Shown one piece after another: positions 16,066 through 23,620 of a stretch of 26,580 nucleotides of DNA. Below the pieces are notes generated by a model that worked only from the letters and a program-made list of their open reading frames with translations, did not search any database and was not told where the DNA came from. The translations under genes were made by a program, and so were the position numbers. Origin of the DNA: Lachnospiraceae bacterium UBA7026 (GTDB taxonomy: Bacteria; Bacillota; Clostridia; Lachnospirales; Lachnospiraceae); contig DLBH01000018.1 of the NCBI GenBank assembly GCA_002494165.1, forward strand, positions 1 to 26,580, written 5' to 3'. Numbering within the stretch: the stretch's first letter is position 1; every line of letters starts with the position of its first letter.

Positions 16066-16084
16066 CCGGGGCGGGAAGCCCCGG
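16066..16084. promoter_or_regulatory. GC-only hairpin between the divergent genes
   Basis: CCGGGGC (16066-16072) and GCCCCGG (16078-16084) form a 7-bp GC stem with a GGGAA loop. No U-run follows on either strand, so it is not a simple terminator. It sits beside the minus-strand -35 box and in the leader of the PP2C gene, so an operator or a leader structure are both possible. Confidence 0.4.
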
Positions 16085-16119
16085 GAGCAGGATGATCCTT
16101 ACCTGGAGGTGCGGAAATT

Positions 16120-17088
16120 ATGACATGTTATATGTTGAGCGATATCAACAGACGATCCGAGAACCAGGACTACTGCCGGCAGATGGAGATCCGGGTCAAC
16201 TATGATTCCACAGTCAGGGCCATGGCTGTGGCAGACGGTATGGGCGGCATGGCCGGCGGCGCTTTCTTCTCAGAGCTGGCCGTCAGATTATGGTTTGAGA
16301 AGCTCTACCGGAGGGTGACAGACCCGGATTTCTGCGGCAAGGCTCTGGATACCCAGATTGAACTTTTAAAGGATTTTTCCGGCCAGGTCTATGAAGAGCT
16401 GGAGCCGGAGATTTATAAGGCAGGACTTGACCGGGGCTACCGTGGAGGGACAACCCTGTCCACGGTCATATCTTTCTGGGATATCTTTATCTTCAGTAAT
16501 TGCGGGGACAGTCCCATCTATGTAGGAGAGGGCAGGAGAATCAGCCTGGTCAGTGAGGTGCAGAATGTGGCTGAGAGCCTGATCCGTTCCGGCAAGACGG
16601 AAAAGGGCTCCATCCTTTATTACCAGACTAAAAACAGGATTTTATCCTACCTGGGGGGAAGGAATGGATGCAGCCCTTCCGTTTCCTTTTTACCTGACAA
16701 GAAGGTGGACTGGGTTCTGATGGGATCTGACGGGGCTTTTTCTGACCTGGACAGGGAGGAGATCCGTAAGGCGGCCAGTGAGGGAAAAGAATCCCGCAGG
16801 CTGCTCCAGCTCTTTCATAAAGCCAGAGAGCGGGGAGAAGAGGATAACCAGACCGCCATCCTCTATGTCCGGGAAAAGAATGACCGGCCGGTCCGGGATG
16901 TGTCTGCGGAAAGACTTTACCGCGAGACCAATGAAGAGAATATGATCCGGGAGGCTAAAGACAAGGAGCCGGAAGAACTGCAGGGTCTGGAGGATGACTG
17001 TGCCTATGTGAAGCTGGAGCAGGCTTCTGTGCTGAGGCGTTTCCGCTCCAAACTGCAAAGGGGCAGGGGACGGACCAAAGGGGAGTAA
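16120..17088 (+). CDS. PP2C-family Ser/Thr protein phosphatase
   Basis: 322-residue soluble phosphatase. The metal-dependent PP2C motifs are all visible in order: RSENQD (12-17), VADGMGG (37-43), GYRGGTTL (106-113), NCGDS (127-131), SDG (203-205) and EDNQT (241-245). The aspartates that bind Mn/Mg are Asp39, Asp204 and Asp242. The last 70 residues are a charged tail outside the domain. A GGAGGT (16105-16110) precedes ATG by nine bases. The Ser/Thr kinase gene begins four bases after its stop, so the pair likely act on the same targets, including the FHA partner. The domain is complete, so activity is expected. Confidence 0.93.
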   Translation: MTCYMLSDINRRSENQDYCRQMEIRVNYDSTVRAMAVADGMGGMAGGAFFSELAVRLWFEKLYRRVTDPDFCGKALDTQIELLKDFSGQVYEELEPEIYKAGLDRGYRGGTTLSTVISFWDIFIFSNCGDSPIYVGEGRRISLVSEVQNVAESLIRSGKTEKGSILYYQTKNRILSYLGGRNGCSPSVSFLPDKKVDWVLMGSDGAFSDLDREEIRKAASEGKESRRLLQLFHKARERGEEDNQTAILYVREKNDRPVRDVSAERLYRETNEENMIREAKDKEPEELQGLEDDCAYVKLEQASVLRRFRSKLQRGRGRTKGE

Positions 17089-17091
17089 ACT

Positions 17092-18318
17092 ATGTATCAG
17101 TATTTTAAGGAAGGGGATTTTCTCACCTGGAAGGGAGAAGGAGACTTCCCTGGGGAGGGCCTGGTCCTGAAGATGGTCAGGGAGAATTACCGTTCGGGAA
17201 CCAAGCAGGCCATGGTAGCTGAGGATATCCGGACCGGAAGAAGGTATTTTCTCAAGATTCTCTTCTGCGAGGACATGGACCGGCTTTTCGTGGAAAAGGA
17301 GAGTAAGGTTCAGCTTTATTCCCCTTATATCGTCAGGATATACGGAGGTATGCTGGATGTGGAAGGCCGCCGTTTTATTACCCTGGTGGAATATATTGAT
17401 GTCCCTGATCTCTCGGATCTGATGAGGCGGAGAGAGACCACCGGGGAGACCTGGCAGGAGAAACTGAGGATCTGTGACCGGATCGCCATGAAGTTTCTCT
17501 ACGGTATCCGTCATTATATGTCCTGCTATGAGAACGATCCCATTATTCACAGGGATTTAAAACCAGAGAATGTTATGGCGGCCCGGGATGGGTCTGTCGT
17601 AAAAATCATAGATTTTGACTGGGTTCACCTCCATGATTCCGTGCTGACCTGCAATCTGCGCAGGGAGCAGAAGGGGACGCCGGGCTATGCGGACCCGGGC
17701 TACTGGAATTCCTATGTATGCCGGCCGGAGATGGATATCTATTCTGCGGGCCTGGTCCTTTATTTTATTTATACAGGCAAGCACCATTTCTTTGGAGCAG
17801 AGGAGATCAACCGCTATATGGAGGACCCGGACTATGCCTACACCCTCAAGGATATGCCGGGTATTGATCCGGCCCTGACAGGAATCCTGGCCAAAATGAT
17901 TGCCCCTGAGCAGGACCGTTACCACAGTATCGAGCCGGTTATAAGGGACATGGAGACTTACCTGGAACAGGAAGGCCGTCTGCCTGATTTTCCGGAGCAG
18001 CTGGAATCAGAGTCCCAGAGGGACACCATCCGTCTGACTTACAGGGTGGGGGATATCAAGTACAGTCCCTATATCCGCAACTATCGTTTTGTCCCTATTT
18101 ATTACGGAACCAGGCAGGAAAGAAGTAAGAACGGGCCCTACAGCGGCCATATTCTGTCCTTTTACCGGGTGGATGACCAGGTAAGGGTTCTTCTGCTCCA
18201 TGAAGACTGCAGGGCTGTCAGCCTGCAGAGGGACAGCCAGGTCACGGAAGGGGATAAATTTCTTTATCATGACACAGAGATAGAAGTACTGCAGATCAGG
18301 GGGAGGGACAGGAGATAA
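17092..18318 (+). CDS. Soluble Ser/Thr protein kinase with DFD motif and C-terminal domain
   Basis: 408 residues. Kinase motifs: Lys55 (Y-F-L-K-I-L), Glu68/70 in the following helix, H153-R-D155-L-K-P-E-N160, D174-F-D176 in place of DFG, G-T-P-G-Y at 195-199 with an APE-like D-P-G-Y, and Asp215. The DFD change puts Asp where Gly usually sits and occurs in some active kinases of this bacterial group, so activity is likely but unproven. There is no transmembrane helix or PASTA domain, unlike PrkC/PknB. Residues about 310-405 form a beta-rich C-terminal domain of unknown type. It directly follows the PP2C gene and its stop overlaps the vWA start (TAATG), the arrangement of TerY-type phosphorylation triads. 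Confidence 0.88.
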   Translation: MYQYFKEGDFLTWKGEGDFPGEGLVLKMVRENYRSGTKQAMVAEDIRTGRRYFLKILFCEDMDRLFVEKESKVQLYSPYIVRIYGGMLDVEGRRFITLVEYIDVPDLSDLMRRRETTGETWQEKLRICDRIAMKFLYGIRHYMSCYENDPIIHRDLKPENVMAARDGSVVKIIDFDWVHLHDSVLTCNLRREQKGTPGYADPGYWNSYVCRPEMDIYSAGLVLYFIYTGKHHFFGAEEINRYMEDPDYAYTLKDMPGIDPALTGILAKMIAPEQDRYHSIEPVIRDMETYLEQEGRLPDFPEQLESESQRDTIRLTYRVGDIKYSPYIRNYRFVPIYYGTRQERSKNGPYSGHILSFYRVDDQVRVLLLHEDCRAVSLQRDSQVTEGDKFLYHDTEIEVLQIRGRDRR

Positions 18319-19016
18319 TGAACAGCTATAACAGTCAGGGGACCGATTATAATCCGTCTCTGCCCGGAAGACTGCGGGAGAAGATGGAAAGCGAGAAGAA
18401 GCAGGGACTCAAGCTTTACCTGGACTTTGTCATCGATGGCACTGCCTCCATGTACACCATATTCCCTGCCGTCTATTTTGCAATCATGCATTTTATAGAA
18501 AGCCTGGCCCGCTATGAGATTCACCCCATGCTGGGCGCTACCGTCATCCGGGACGAGAAGGGAGGAGAGGAGACGGACCAGTTGCTTTTTGCTGACGGGG
18601 AGTCCTTTACAGAGGATGTGACCGAGTTCATGCAGCAGGTCAGGGCCATCAAGCTCTACGGTGGTTCCAATGACGGCCGGGAGTCTGTCCACCATGCCAT
18701 AGCCTTGTCTGTGGCCAAGTTCCCTTCCCCGGGCAGGAATAAGGCAGTCTTTGTATTTTCTGATGCCTACGGCAGCAATGATTACGAAGAGTATCTGGAC
18801 TTTCCTTTAGGCCAAGCTGTGTTCTTTACTACTGATGAGCTGAGCCAGGAGGATTTCCGCTTTTGTTTCGTCAGGGAAGACGGGGGCTATGACGAAGAAG
18901 CGTCCCCCATGTTTATTTCCATTGAAAAACTGCTGCAGCCGGTCAGTACAGACCTTTTGGATAATGTTGTCAAACCTTTGAAGGATCTTCTGAAGGGAGT
19001 GTCCATAGGAATATGA
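18318..19016 (+). CDS. vWA-domain protein (TerY-like)
   Basis: 232-residue soluble von Willebrand factor A-type protein. The metal-ion-dependent adhesion site is readable: D40-G-T-A-S44 (the DxSxS-type motif with Thr at the second place), a GGSNDGRES segment at 115-123 for the second site, and F-S-D149 for the third. Vertebrate-like vWA domains of this kind act in bacteria as scaffold or chaperone partners of kinases and AAA ATPases. Start is by TAATG overlap with the kinase stop, with AGGAG just ahead. Kinase, PP2C and vWA together match the TerY-P triad described by Anantharaman, Iyer and Aravind, although no tellurite-resistance genes are nearby. Confidence 0.88.
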   Translation: MNSYNSQGTDYNPSLPGRLREKMESEKKQGLKLYLDFVIDGTASMYTIFPAVYFAIMHFIESLARYEIHPMLGATVIRDEKGGEETDQLLFADGESFTEDVTEFMQQVRAIKLYGGSNDGRESVHHAIALSVAKFPSPGRNKAVFVFSDAYGSNDYEEYLDFPLGQAVFFTTDELSQEDFRFCFVREDGGYDEEASPMFISIEKLLQPVSTDLLDNVVKPLKDLLKGVSIGI

Positions 19017-20212
19017 TGGAGAGAATTGATACACAGGGACAGACACCCGCAAGCAAGGAGGAGCTCTTTGCCTCCTCCCATCCGGTCATAAAGATGCTCC
19101 GGGAGCTTCCCCAGGTCATTTTTCCGGGAGATGAGGGCCGGCTGCCAGACCAGGCCTGTTCCCTCAAGTGCCTTTTTGGCAGGGAGATGATGGACCATTA
19201 CCACGTGGACAGGCGGCGGCTTTATGCCATGGCTCTGTCCGTGGCTACCCTCCTGGAGGGTTTTCGCCAGAGAAATATCTATCCCGGCCTGCTGGACCTG
19301 GAGGACCTGATGACCGACCCGGCCAGCCAGGATTCCCCGGTATATCTGGTCCGCCCAAACCGTTTCCAGCTGCTCTTTTTTGAGCAGGATTATGAGTGGT
19401 ACCCTGAAGATGAGAGGCTTCTGGGAGACGGGCTTTTTTTTGATGAGGCCAGGCAGCTGCTCTCTGATCAGCGACTGATCTACCGGATTCTCATCGGCTC
19501 CTGCAGAGGGAATATCAAGGTTCCTCCGGCCAAGGCAGATGTGGATTACGCCCATGTCTTTTACCAGCAGCTGCCGGACCGGTGGAAGGAAAAGCTGGAG
19601 CATCATGAGGTCTGGACCCACCTGCAGATCATTGATGAACTGAAAAAACAGCTGATGCTGGACCAGGCGGAGGCTTCAGCCAAAGCCGGCCCCGGGCCGG
19701 TGGAGGAAAAGTTAGAGAGCCGGCCTTCTGGTAATAAGGGACCGCTCTACTGCAGCTTTGTTCTTCTGCGCACCCAGCTCCACCGCCCCTTAGGTCTGGA
19801 AAAGATATTTTACCAGCAGCTGGAGGAACTGGAAAATGAGGGAGAGATGACTGGCAGAAGCATAGTGTTCTCTTTTGTTTACGGTGACCAGGTTGTGGAG
19901 GCCAGAAACTTCAGGGAGTACCCGGCTGGTTTCCGTTTTGAACTGGCTCAGGACATCAGGGATTACTCTTTTGGCGAAGCCCTGGTCATTGCCAGGGATC
20001 TTATGGCGGACCATATGGCCAGACAGCAGGACCATAAGGGAGACTACCGGCTCTATATTTTGCTGGATGGAAGATTTAAGAATGATCAGATTTTAAAGAA
20101 AATGGTGGACGATTTTCTGAAGATGAAGAAAGAGGGCCTCAGGATCTTCCTGCTGGAGAGCGGGGAGTGCTACTGTGAGGCGAAGGAGCAGTTATGCCGT
20201 TTGCTGGATTGA
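19013..20212 (+). CDS. Unknown protein: pseudokinase-like half plus degenerate vWA-like half
   Basis: 399 residues; no family recognised with certainty. Residues about 68-205 follow the order of a kinase C lobe: a long helix RRLYAMALSVATLLEGF, then R-N-I-Y-P-G-L-L-D-L-E-D-L where HxDLxPxN would be, then V-Y-L-V-R-P-N-R in place of a DFG strand. Catalytic Asp and Asn are absent. A linker (217-243) leads to residues 245-395, whose strands and helices follow a vWA Rossmann fold: F-V-L-L-R-T first, F-G-E-A-L-V-I-A helix, then Y-I-L-L-D-G-R-F-K-N-D with Asp352 kept but no DxSxS. So both halves look like dead copies of the two proteins encoded just upstream. Start overlaps the vWA stop (ATGA). This reading is inference. 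Confidence 0.55.
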   Translation: MMERIDTQGQTPASKEELFASSHPVIKMLRELPQVIFPGDEGRLPDQACSLKCLFGREMMDHYHVDRRRLYAMALSVATLLEGFRQRNIYPGLLDLEDLMTDPASQDSPVYLVRPNRFQLLFFEQDYEWYPEDERLLGDGLFFDEARQLLSDQRLIYRILIGSCRGNIKVPPAKADVDYAHVFYQQLPDRWKEKLEHHEVWTHLQIIDELKKQLMLDQAEASAKAGPGPVEEKLESRPSGNKGPLYCSFVLLRTQLHRPLGLEKIFYQQLEELENEGEMTGRSIVFSFVYGDQVVEARNFREYPAGFRFELAQDIRDYSFGEALVIARDLMADHMARQQDHKGDYRLYILLDGRFKNDQILKKMVDDFLKMKKEGLRIFLLESGECYCEAKEQLCRLLD

Positions 20213-20649
20213 GAAAATTACATGAGAGGACCATGGAGGCCTACCGGCAGAACCAGGAGGAGAATATGGAGCCCTGGAAGAGGAAGGTCATGGATATCCA
20301 TGAACAGGCGGACTTTTTATTCTATCTGGAGGAAGGGCTGGAGGAGGACCGGCAGGAGAGAAAGCTCTTGCTCCGGGGCCAACTGGTCAAGGGAGACCCG
20401 GAGCCGGGGACCAGGATCTATTTCTTTACCGGCCAAGGAGACCTGATGGGCAGCGGTCTTCTGTGCAGCCGGCCCGAAGAGAAGGAAGCCGAAAGAAAAG
20501 GCCTGTTTAAACGAAGGAGAAATGAGATGATTATTCAATTAGTCACTTATCTTGATATGGAGGCAGAATCCATGGATAACCTTGAATTATCTAGGTCTTT
20601 TAACAATATTCTCCTGGATGCATCCCTGATTACAGACCGTTTATTTTGA
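20194..20649 (+). CDS. Small unknown protein with a beta-barrel-like core
   Basis: 151 residues, no signal or membrane helix. Residues 1-55 are helical and charged. Residues about 57-91 (K-L-L-L-R-G-Q-L-V-K-G-D-P-E-P-G...) resemble domain 2 of translation-factor GTPases, a small beta barrel, and residues 100-151 return to helix. The resemblance is short and may be chance. AAGGAG five bases before ATG 20194 decides the start, giving a 19-bp overlap with the previous gene. It is the last gene of the locus; no clear terminator follows, and the next gene has its own promoter. Confidence 0.6.
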   Translation: MPFAGLRKLHERTMEAYRQNQEENMEPWKRKVMDIHEQADFLFYLEEGLEEDRQERKLLLRGQLVKGDPEPGTRIYFFTGQGDLMGSGLLCSRPEEKEAERKGLFKRRRNEMIIQLVTYLDMEAESMDNLELSRSFNNILLDASLITDRLF

Positions 20650-20658
20650 AAATATAGC

Positions 20659-20687
20659 TTGTAATTAATTCAAAAATAACATACAAT
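20659..20687 (+). promoter_or_regulatory. Promoter of the aminotransferase gene
   Basis: TTGTAA (20659-20664) and TACAAT (20682-20687, 5 of 6) are separated by 17 bp, starting just after the previous stop codon. The 5' leader of about 90 nt ends with AGGAGG (20768-20773). Confidence 0.65.
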
Positions 20688-20781
20688 AGGAGAAATGCAG
20701 TGTCTGTGGGAATGATAAGTTCCGGCAGGAGGCAGAGTTAACTGTTGTTTTGTAATGACGGATGAGTAGGAGGCTGTACTT

Positions 20782-22062
20782 GTGAAAAAATATAGTGACT
20801 TAAGCAGAGAAGAATTATTGGCCCTTCAGGCCGAGTTGAATCAGTTATATGAGGAGGAGAAGGTCCGGGGAAGGAAACTGGATATCTCTCGCGGCAAGCC
20901 CGGCAGTGAACAGCTTGACCTTTCCATGCCCATGCTGAATACGATTACAGAGGATTCTGACCTCCATGGGGCTGACGGGACAGACCTGAGAAATTATGGG
21001 ATCCTGGACGGAATCCCTGAGGCGAAAAAGCTTATGGGACAGGTTATGGGAGCCAGGGAGGACCAGGTAATCATCTTTGGTAACTCCAGCCTCAATATCA
21101 TGTATGACAGCATTGCCAGGGCAGCCCTTTTCGGCATCATGGGCAGCACGCCCTGGATGAAGCTTGACCAGGTTAAATGGCTTTGTCCGGTTCCCGGTTA
21201 TGACAGACATTTTGCCATCACAGAGCATTTTGGTATGGAGATGATTTCCATCCCCACCGATGAGAACGGTCCGGATATGGACCTGGTAGAGAAGTATGTC
21301 AATAATGATCCGGCAGTAAAGGGTATCTGGTGCGTGCCGGCCTACTCCAATCCCGGCGGTATCGTTTATTCCCCGGAGACCATCAAAAGGTTTGCGGCCT
21401 TAAAGCCGGCTGCTGGCGACTTCCGCATCTTCTGGGATAACGCCTATGCCATCCATACCCTCTACGAGGATGAAGACCCGGCTCTTTTAAACATTCTCGA
21501 AGAGTGTGAGAAGGCTGGAAATCCGGATATGGTATACCAGTTCTGCTCCACCAGCAAGATCACCTTCCCGGGTGCAGGTATCGCGGCCATGTCCGCTTCC
21601 CCTGCCAATATCGCGGATATCAAGTCCCAGATGAAGTGGCAGACCATCGGCCATGACAAGATTAACCAGCTGCGTCATGTCCGCTTTTTCAAAGATTTCG
21701 ACGGCCTTAAGGCCCATATGAGCAAGCATGCCCAGGTAATCCGGCCCAAGTTTGAGGCAGTACTCCGTATTCTCGACCAGGAGCTTGGCGGACTGGGTAT
21801 CGCGGAGTGGACCAGACCAAGAGGTGGATATTTCATTTCCTTTAATGCCATGCCGGGCTGTGCTAAGAATATCGTGGCCAAGTGCAAGGAGGCCGGCGTG
21901 ACCATGACCGGCGCGGGAGCAGCCTACCCTTACGGCCAGGATCCCCAGGATTCCAACATCCGGATTGCCCCGACCCTGCCGCCCCTCTCTGAGATTGAGG
22001 AAGCCATAGAGCTCTTTACCATCTGTGCCAAACTGGCGGCCGTGGAGAAATTGCTCGCTTGA
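20782..22062 (+). CDS. PLP-dependent class I aminotransferase (aspartate-aminotransferase-like)
   Basis: 426-residue cytosolic enzyme. Residues 31-41 (RKLDISRGKPG) and the order of motifs fit the fold-type I group sometimes named alanine/aspartate aminotransferase of the PF12897 type. The PLP Schiff-base lysine is K259 in S-T-S-K-I-T-F-P-G-A-G, with D219 (F-W-D-N-A-Y) for the pyridine nitrogen and Asn190 in Y-S-N-P-G-G for the phenol oxygen. A substrate-carboxylate Arg is in W-T-R-P-R-G-G-Y. The start is GTG with AGGAGG eight bases ahead. Specific amino donor is not readable. It is transcribed from its own promoter and ends at a strong terminator, so it is likely a single-gene unit. Confidence 0.88.
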   Translation: MKKYSDLSREELLALQAELNQLYEEEKVRGRKLDISRGKPGSEQLDLSMPMLNTITEDSDLHGADGTDLRNYGILDGIPEAKKLMGQVMGAREDQVIIFGNSSLNIMYDSIARAALFGIMGSTPWMKLDQVKWLCPVPGYDRHFAITEHFGMEMISIPTDENGPDMDLVEKYVNNDPAVKGIWCVPAYSNPGGIVYSPETIKRFAALKPAAGDFRIFWDNAYAIHTLYEDEDPALLNILEECEKAGNPDMVYQFCSTSKITFPGAGIAAMSASPANIADIKSQMKWQTIGHDKINQLRHVRFFKDFDGLKAHMSKHAQVIRPKFEAVLRILDQELGGLGIAEWTRPRGGYFISFNAMPGCAKNIVAKCKEAGVTMTGAGAAYPYGQDPQDSNIRIAPTLPPLSEIEEAIELFTICAKLAAVEKLLA

Positions 22063-22120
22063 AATAATCGGCAAGATGATGTAATATTAAAGATTGTAGG
22101 AATAAAATAACAGGATAATG

Positions 22121-22166
22121 ACACTAAGGATAAAAGATATTATTTTATTCTTAGTGTTTTTATTTT
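22121..22166 (+). terminator. Strong intrinsic terminator after the aminotransferase gene
   Basis: ACACTAAGgATAAAA (22121-22135) pairs with TTTTATtCTTAGTGT (22143-22157), 14 pairs with one mismatch, followed by a T-rich tail. It separates the aminotransferase from murF. Confidence 0.9.
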
Positions 22167-22208
22167 GCCTGCCGGATAAGATAAGCAGGTGGAGGAAAGG
22201 AAGAAGCT

Positions 22209-23585
22209 ATGGAGAATACGACCATTAAGGATATAGTTAAGGCATGTGGAGGCCGCCTCCTTAGCGGCGATGAGAATAAAGTAATCCGCAATTTTTCCAT
22301 TGATTCCCGGAGTGGGGATGAGGACAGTATTTTTGTGCCCATCATCGGGGAGAGGGTGGATGCCCACCGCTTTATAGAAGGAGCTCTGGCCATTAACGGG
22401 GCTACCTTTACTTCAGAGCATGACCAACCCTTAGAAGGGCCGGCAGGACAAAAACCCTGGGTCCGTGTGGATGACACGGTGGATGCCATGCAGAAGGTGG
22501 GGACCTGGTACCGGAACCGGATGAACCTGCCGGTAGTGGCAGTCACCGGCAGCGTGGGTAAGACCACGACCAGGGAGATGATCAGCACTGTCCTGGCTTC
22601 CCAGAAAAGAGTTTTCCAGACCAGGGGCAACCAGAACAGTCAGATCGGCGTGCCCCTGACCCTGTCCCAGATCAGCAGCCAGGACCAGCTGGCTGTCCTG
22701 GAGATCGGTATGAGTGAGCGGGGACAGATCGAGAAGCTGACTACCATGATAAGGCCCAATATTGCCGTGGTGACCTTAATCGGAGTCAGTCATATCGCCC
22801 AGCTTAAGACCCAGGAGAATATCTGCCTGGAAAAGATGGATATCGTGAAAGGCCTGCAGGAGGACGGCCAGGTCTTCCTGAATGGAGATGACCATTTCCT
22901 GGCCCCTTATAAAGAAAAGCTTTCTTACCCTGTCTGGCTTTATGGCCTGGGTGACCACTGTGACTACAGGGCGGAAAATATCTCTGTGAAAAAGGGAAAG
23001 ACCTATTTTGACTTTCTTTATGAGGACAAGCGCCTGCCGGTAGAACTTTCTTCCTTAGGTGAGCACAATGTCCGCAATGCCCTGGCCGGTCTTGGCATCG
23101 CCCACAGGATGGGCCTGGACCTTGATAAGGCGGCCCTGGCTCTTAAAGACTTTTCCGGCCAGCGTCTGAAGATCCTCTACACAGACCGGTGTACCCTGAT
23201 CGATGATACCTATAATGCCAGCCCTGATTCCATGAAGGCCAGTGCCAAGGTTCTTTCTGACATGGAAGATGTCAGGGGAAGACGGGTGGCCGGCCTGGCG
23301 GATATGCTGGAACTGGGGGACAAGGAGAAAGAGTACCACTACCAGGTGGGCAGCTATCTGGCCGGACTCAGACTGGATGAGGTGGTCCTTTATGGTGACC
23401 TGGCCCGGGAGATTGAGAGGGGTATAAAAGACCACAACAAGACCATGGCTGTCAGATGGTTTGAGGACAGGGAGTCTATGAAGGATTATCTGATGGAAAG
23501 CATTTGCCCGGAGGATGTCCTGCTCTTAAAGGGGTCCAACGGCATGAAATTAAGTGAGATCGTCAGTGCGCTGACGGCGAAATAG
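22209..23585 (+). CDS. murF: UDP-N-acetylmuramoyl-tripeptide--D-alanyl-D-alanine ligase (MurF)
   Basis: 458-residue cytoplasmic ATP-dependent ligase that adds D-Ala-D-Ala to UDP-MurNAc-tripeptide, the last soluble step of peptidoglycan precursor synthesis. The P-loop is T-G-S-V-G-K-T-T (113-120), followed by the G-N-Q-N-S-Q-I-G-V-P-L segment typical of MurF, E-I-G-M-S-E-R-G-Q-I with the catalytic Glu, and the I-D-D-T-Y-N-A-S-P-D-S-M block. Length is normal. A GGAGG and an AAGG stretch precede the ATG. It is separated from the aminotransferase by a terminator, but no obvious promoter was found between. It lies 35 bp upstream of the topoisomerase gene, so those may share a transcript. Confidence 0.94.
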   Translation: MENTTIKDIVKACGGRLLSGDENKVIRNFSIDSRSGDEDSIFVPIIGERVDAHRFIEGALAINGATFTSEHDQPLEGPAGQKPWVRVDDTVDAMQKVGTWYRNRMNLPVVAVTGSVGKTTTREMISTVLASQKRVFQTRGNQNSQIGVPLTLSQISSQDQLAVLEIGMSERGQIEKLTTMIRPNIAVVTLIGVSHIAQLKTQENICLEKMDIVKGLQEDGQVFLNGDDHFLAPYKEKLSYPVWLYGLGDHCDYRAENISVKKGKTYFDFLYEDKRLPVELSSLGEHNVRNALAGLGIAHRMGLDLDKAALALKDFSGQRLKILYTDRCTLIDDTYNASPDSMKASAKVLSDMEDVRGRRVAGLADMLELGDKEKEYHYQVGSYLAGLRLDEVVLYGDLAREIERGIKDHNKTMAVRWFEDRESMKDYLMESICPEDVLLLKGSNGMKLSEIVSALTAK

Positions 23586-23620
23586 ATGGCTGACCAGCCG
23601 ATAGTTAACGGAGATGACAT

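Noticed and set aside
16066..16084. GC-rich hairpin as an intrinsic terminator
   Set aside because: No U-run follows on either strand; kept only as a possible regulatory structure.
16690..17550. 286-residue minus-strand open frame
   Set aside because: It is antisense to the PP2C and kinase genes, both with full motif sets; the frame is open only because of codon bias.
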